This document shows positions 59,239-64,000 of a stretch of 64,000 nucleotides of DNA, piece by piece. The DNA is taken from the NCBI RefSeq assembly GCF_002288925.2, contig NW_022098067.1:1582592-1646591 (forward strand). Direction: 5' to 3'. The notes beneath the pieces are model-generated. The model had not been told where the DNA came from. It saw nothing but the letters and a program-made list of their open reading frames with translations, and made no database searches. How positions within the stretch are numbered: position 1 is the stretch's first letter; every line of letters starts with the position of its first letter. The position numbers were made by a program, and so were the translations under genes. The DNA comes from Delphinapterus leucas. Taxonomy: Eukaryota > Chordata > Mammalia > Artiodactyla > Monodontidae.

Positions 59239-59370
59239 ATAGGAGGGAAGTTTGGGGGAGAATGGATACATGTATATTTATGGTTGAGTCACATTGCTGT
59301 GCACCTCAAACTATCACAGCATTGTTAATCAGCTATATTCCAATATAAAATAAAAAGTTAAAAAAAAAGA
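59239..59370 (+). mobile_element. L1 LINE 3' tail, strongly 5'-truncated
   Basis: 'atggatacatgtatatttat', 'ggttgagtcacattgctgtg', 'cacctcaaactatcacagca', 'ttgttaatcagctatattcc', 'aatataaaataaaaagttaa' then an A-run. An older L1 subfamily 3' end. Confidence 0.9.
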
Positions 59371-60528
59371 ATTATGTGTAAATTATAAACAGAAAAGGTT
59401 TTGACTATTGGAAATCACTCTTCTCACTGAAGTGGGCAGCCTGCTCAACTGTAATCTGGGCCCTATAAAAAGGAGGTTGGTGGGAGATTTACAAGCTCCT
59501 GCTTTCACTCACAGCAAGACTCTGCCATCTACGTCTAAAATTCCCATTATAATATCTATTTCTTGTCACATTATCACTGACTGCTTAGAGACAAAAAAAG
59601 ACAAAGAAAATGAGAGGAGGAGAAAGAGAGAAAGATTTAATTTTTGTAGCTGAAGCGAATTTGATATGTAAGAAATATTCTCACCATTTTCCTTAAGATT
59701 TGGTCTATAAAACACACTCCATAGAAAAGCCTATCATCTCTGTAATGAATATCTGCACATGCAATCTCCATTACTGTTAATGTTTGGAAAGGCCGGATAT
59801 ACAGCTCCAATCTTTAGAAGGAAGCATCCTACACTCTCTAGTATCATACTTATCTCTTCATATATTTCATGATTGAAAGCAAATCTCTCTTACTGATATA
59901 TGAGATAAAAATGTGAGTTAGTGCTCTTAGTCCTGGAACAGATTATTTCAAAACCCATACTCTGAAACAATAACTCATTCAATACTCCCCCAGTGGCATG
60001 AAAAAAGTAATACAATCTGCAGATGTGCCTAAACATTTCCCAAGATAATTACTAAGGCACTTAAAGAATCTAGCATTAAGTTCTAAAACTCCACATATTA
60101 CTGCAGTTAAGTTTTTGTAATGTGTACCTTGAAAAAGTAATAATTTCAATCTAAAATTACTAATTGAAGTTATAAAATGAGCCACAATTTGAGTTTTCCC
60201 TAAGCACTTGTTCAAGGATCCAAATGTTTAATAACTATCATATTTTTCCTGCAAGAACAAAAACAAAAACAAAAAAAAAGGCTACAAGATTGTAAAAGAA
60301 AAAAAGAAAAGCAGCTCTCTTATCTATAGCTACCATAATGGGGGTATTGGTCAATATATCAGGAATGATGGAAAAACTGCAACTGGAAAGCATTGCACTT
60401 ATTGTGTAACTTAAAACCAAATGTTAATGAAGAATAAGAAACGCAAATGGTGTATTTATTCAACTCAATTTCATCCTAGAATGAGGAAAAGGAAGCAATG
60501 GACAAATTACAGTTACCAATAGTCCCCA
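59371..60528. other. Unassigned non-coding DNA
   Basis: AT-rich; 'aaaaacaaaaacaaaaac'-type run at 60255-60279. No gene or repeat identified. Confidence 0.5.
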
Positions 60529-60529
60529 C

Positions 60530-60655
60530 ACTTCATTTCTTCATTCAGCAAACATTTTCAGGCTCTACTAAATGCAAGGTACTCAGCTTGGAATGAGAGA
60601 GGATACATAGAAGATACAGGTCCTTTCATTCAATACGTATCATGTATGCAGTCAT
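60530..60655 (-). repeat. L2 3' tail
   Basis: 'ttcattcagcaaacattttc', 'aaatgcaaggtactcagctt' resemble the antisense L2 end. Confidence 0.65.
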
Positions 60656-61635
60656 TCAAAAAGCATCTTTTACCAGTGTCTTATTCTGTAGAGGTTTCCA
60701 GGATTGCGATTAAGTTGCCTCATTCAAGAATGGTCAATATTTAATAACCTGGACAACAATTCAAGCTATCTTTTGTAACTAGGCACACATTTGAACACAA
60801 GACTGGTGTAGGATGTAATTATGGGAGATGACGTCCGTGGTAAAATTTTATCCAGTGGTTTAAAACTCCTTCTGCAATAGGTATAAAACTCCAGTTGTGC
60901 TAAGGAGTAGTGATGTGATCAGACTGGCCAAAAGGAGATGGATTATATGGTTAGGATTTGAATAATTACAAGGTGACTTAAGTGAGGTCACTATTTATTT
61001 CCTCTTAACACAGCTTTTTATATTAAATCATTTTGTTCTTCAACAAGTCATCCCTTACAGTACTTCTGGAAACCATCACTACTCTACTCTTGAATGAGAG
61101 TGTAAATGAGGTCAAAATGTTTGCCCCAGACTTCAGCCAGAGCCGCACACTCAACAGAGTTGTTGATTCTTTGTGTAATTCTTAGAATGATAGCTCATAT
61201 GGTTTCAAAATAAAGTCATAAGCACATCAGGCCATGTACTTCTACCAAACATGCTACACATATTGAGGCATTTATTAAGGTATTAGTACATCAACAGTTT
61301 TTATATCACAGTAATTACAAAGAAAGTTTTATTATATTCTTTCAAGACGTGATTTGTCACATATAGAGGCATTTCCAAACCTTTAAAATGCAGTACATGA
61401 ATATTTTTGCAATAACCAGAAACTGAGACTTTGCAATTCTCTGTTTTTCCTGTGATGAGGATATAATAACATCTACTGGTTAGTGCTGCTGGGAAAAGAA
61501 CATGAAACTTCTAGAACAATGCCAGGAATAAACAGGGTGGTCACTAAATGGTTAGGATCCAGGTCCCAAACAGTTCACAGAGGCTAATGTTATATAGAGG
61601 CTACTCTGACACTTCAGTAAAAATTTAATAATGAT
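60656..61635. other. Unassigned non-coding DNA
   Basis: No gene or repeat identified. Confidence 0.5.
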
Positions 61636-61639
61636 AATG

Positions 61640-61845
61640 TATTTGTAGAGTAGTAATTGTATTCTTCATTTGTGCTAAGTCCTTTACACAGACTTTTCTA
61701 AGAATGCCCACCCCAACTCTATGAGAAGGTATTGCTATTATCCTTATTTTATCAACAAAATGAAGAAACTGATGCTTATAGTTTCAATGTGTCCAACTGG
61801 TAAGCAACTGGGCTTTGACCTGTACCAGCTCTGTTCTTATTTTAA
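61640..61845 (-). repeat. MIR SINE
   Basis: 'catttgtgctaagtccttta', 'ccccaactctatgagaaggt', 'attgctattatccttatttt', 'gtccaactggtaagcaactg' match antisense MIR. Confidence 0.8.
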
Positions 61846-62109
61846 CATAACTATAGTACTTGCTCCAAGCACTAACCATTCCTGAGTGGGGCCTATTGTA
61901 ATATTACAGCAAATTTCAGACACTTGCTTTCCAAAAGTCCCAAACACCTTCTTCCTGCACCACTCTCAATCATCAGAAAAAAGAATCACCCCCTTAAAAT
62001 GCCATCACAAATAGTACTTTGCATGAAAACATTTCTGTCATTGTTGAGATGAGTTACCAACTTCTACTTGAAAACAGGCTACTTCAACCACATAATTTGT
62101 TTAAACTTG

Positions 62110-62222
62110 TAGCAAAGTATCCACCTGGTGCCTACTATGTGCGCAGCTCTAGGCTAGGCTTTTGTTTTGTGAGAGAAAAGTGAAGACATGACGGCTACCC
62201 TCCTCAATTCTCATACTTCTTT
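62110..62222 (-). repeat. L2 3' tail
   Basis: 'ggtgcctactatgtgcgcag', 'ctctaggctaggcttttgtt' and 'gacggctaccctcctcaatt' match antisense L2. Confidence 0.7.
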
Positions 62223-62660
62223 GCTGGGTTTGAGGCTTGAGGCCAAGGGACCTGGACCTTCCAGAAGAAAAGAAAGAAGGAGAAGGAAGAGGTGCATGGT
62301 GTGTCTGTGGTGGGGCAGTTCCCTTCAATTTGCACTTTTACTTGCTCTGATAAAAGTATTTGCTAATCCAAAACAGTATAAAGGCCATGAATCATAAAAA
62401 TGGAGGGGAGCATATTTTTCTTCTGCTTTTCTTAATTTTATTCACCAAATACAAAAAAGAAGGAAAATGTAATATGTTACACAGAAATGGGCAAGCCATA
62501 CAAAAATTATAAAATCTGTTGGAGAAAATTTTTGTCTTATTCTTGAGAAAGTAGGTGAAATTCCTCAAATAAACTGTTGAGTGATGTTTTTAAATGGTCA
62601 TCTTAATAAAACAGCTGAAGGCACTGAAAATTAAATAAAATAATAATACCTGGGTTTTCT
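62223..62660. other. Unassigned non-coding DNA
   Basis: Purine-rich start (62260-62300, 'agaaagaaggagaaggaaga'), otherwise AT-rich. No gene. Confidence 0.5.
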
Positions 62661-62664
62661 TGGA

Positions 62665-62820
62665 GTCAGTTCTCACAATAACACTAGAAGGTGGACCCTT
62701 TAGCACCTCTGTTTCAGGGATGAATTGAGACAAGAGCACAGCTAATTTGAAGAACAATACACAGCTAATGATCAGCAGAGCCAGAATTTTAAGCCAGGCT
62801 GTCTTGGCAGTAGGAAGGAC
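62665..62820 (-). repeat. MIR SINE
   Basis: 'ctcacaataacactagaagg', 'gatgaattgagacaagagca', 'cagagccagaattttaagcc' and 'aggctgtcttggcagtagg' match antisense MIR. Confidence 0.72.
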
Positions 62821-63772
62821 CTGTGTTCTTAACAGAATTTCTGAAAGAGATCTTGTTTCTTAATTCATACAACCTTGAAAAACACTAATAAATAATCAAA
62901 CGAACAAAAATTATAATGATAGGTACCATCTAGAGTAGAGAAGGTGAAATCTGGATTTTATAGGGTCTCAAATTTTCCTTCCAAAAACAAGTAAAAAGAT
63001 AGGAAAATCATGTGGTTGCTCAAGTTCAAACTCTGTCAAACATTTAGATATTTGAAACAGGCCCATCCTTTGCCCACAGCAAGAGTATAAATGGAGGTCA
63101 ATACACAGTAAGTCTAAATATTTAAAAGTTATAAATTGTTCAATGAAGCATACTTCATCCTACCTTAAAAATACAGCTTAAATTGTTTTATTAATATTTT
63201 GAAACTTTGAATCATATTAAGTCTTCATAATTACTGCAAAATAAAAATATTTACAAATCTAGTGTTTCGTGTCCATCTATAGTTGCCAATGTAGGTGTCA
63301 CACCTTATGCATGTTATGTCTAAGTTTATATGTATATTTTTAAGAATAACATGGATTGTTTTATTTTGCAAAATGCCAATTAGCATGTTTTGAATACCAC
63401 ACTAGAGGGTTGATACCTCTTGAACCTGAAATTGGAACAGGAGCAGAAGCAAGAAAATGGATGTTCACAACTAATAGAGAACATTCTATTTTTCAACACA
63501 ATAAAAATCTACTTCATGCATGCCACCTGGGAAGAAGGATTTGGCAGGTGAATTAATCTTCTCCCTTACTTAAGCACTTCCACCACTTGAACCCTCAGAA
63601 GAAGCTTCCCTCTGCCACTGGCAGCCCACACACCTCAGGACATTCAGATGCAGATGCCCTGCTGGGGACTCAGGACAAGAAATGCCCAAAGTTGTTCCCA
63701 TGGCCTGAGTGGGCTGCAGGCCACACTTCACCAGCACAGACCAGGTGCTCATGCTCTTTCAGATGTTTCTGT
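62821..63772. other. Unassigned non-coding DNA
   Basis: 63570-63760 is relatively GC-rich with short overlapping ORFs on both strands but no domain. No repeat recognised. Confidence 0.45.

Positions 63773-63814
<42 letters not shown>
63773..63814. repeat. (GT)n microsatellite
   Basis: About 21 GT units, pure. Likely polymorphic. Confidence 0.98.
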
Positions 63815-63815
<1 letters not shown>

Positions 63816-63924
63816 TTAGCAGAGCTCACTAAAACATAGGGCCTAGGGCAAGGGTCTCTATTTCTTGGGTCAAAGGTGGTATTACTTGGAAATATGTGAA
63901 AAGACCTTTTATTTTGAGCTAGTA

Positions 63925-64000
63925 AATTGGCTTAAAGCAAAGGTTCTGGAGCCATACTATACAGCTTCAAATCACTATTCCCCATACATTAGTCATGTGA
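63925..64000 (+). repeat. MIR SINE 5' part (cut by window end)
   Basis: 'aggttctggagccatactat', 'acagcttcaaatcactattc' and 'cattagtcatgtga' match the sense MIR start. The remainder is outside. Confidence 0.75.

Overview
The window is non-coding mammalian genomic DNA, very probably from a cetacean. Seven short tRNA-derived SINEs of the CHR family (head with pol III box-like motifs, about 200 bp, A-tail) and one longer, older CHR-type SINE are present, most with intact target-site duplications (TSDs). CHR SINEs are known from Cetacea, hippos and ruminants. I see no BovB or Bov-A/Bov-tA element, which argues against a ruminant, and the short CHR type with a second half reading like 'gagccatggccgctgagcctgcg' is the form I know from whales and dolphins. 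I found no protein-coding exon, splice-bounded ORF, RNA gene, CRISPR array or CpG island. The window is intergenic or deep-intronic sequence built from layered retroelements.

Layout. 1-14 kb: L1 3' end, unassigned DNA, CHR SINEs, a minus-strand L2 split by a MIR, a CR1/L3-like fragment, old L1 pieces, an L2 nested in a MIR, and an MLT1 LTR split by a CHR SINE. 14-24 kb: L1 3' ends, a 1.6-kb old L1, two L1 insertions within 600 bp of each other (one with an inverted 5' end and a 3' transduction, one ended early inside its 3' UTR), microsatellites and two SINEs. 24-39 kb: a 1.5-kb ancient L1M-type repeat, L2 and MIR fragments, LTR remnants, an L1 with an 18-bp TSD and a 30-bp 3' transduction, and a solo MLT2-type LTR. 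39-45 kb: a composite L1 that looks like a read-through retrotransposition carrying an older L1, then a deeply nested block (L2 holding a SINE and a DNA transposon, which in turn holds AT-rich sequence and an L1M piece), then a perfect 30-bp inverted repeat. 45-52 kb: L2, MIR and a CHR SINE in mostly unassigned DNA.

52.5-59 kb: the main element is a full-length minus-strand L1 inserted in an L2, with a 12-bp TSD. Its ORF1 and ORF2 can be recognised but are broken. The TSD shows that about 370 bp of unrecognised sequence upstream of the usual L1 5' start travelled with it. Inside ORF2 a 100-N gap is flanked by 265-bp copies that match except at the last base, almost certainly a false duplication made in assembly. 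59-64 kb: an L1 3' tail, L2 and MIR fragments and a GT microsatellite.

No genes work together here. The content of interest is the retrotransposition record: read-through transcripts, twin priming, early polyadenylation, nested insertions, one young-looking palindrome and one assembly error. Family names come from recognition of consensus-like sequence without a repeat library, so subfamily names are approximate and edges of old elements are good to about 20-50 bp.
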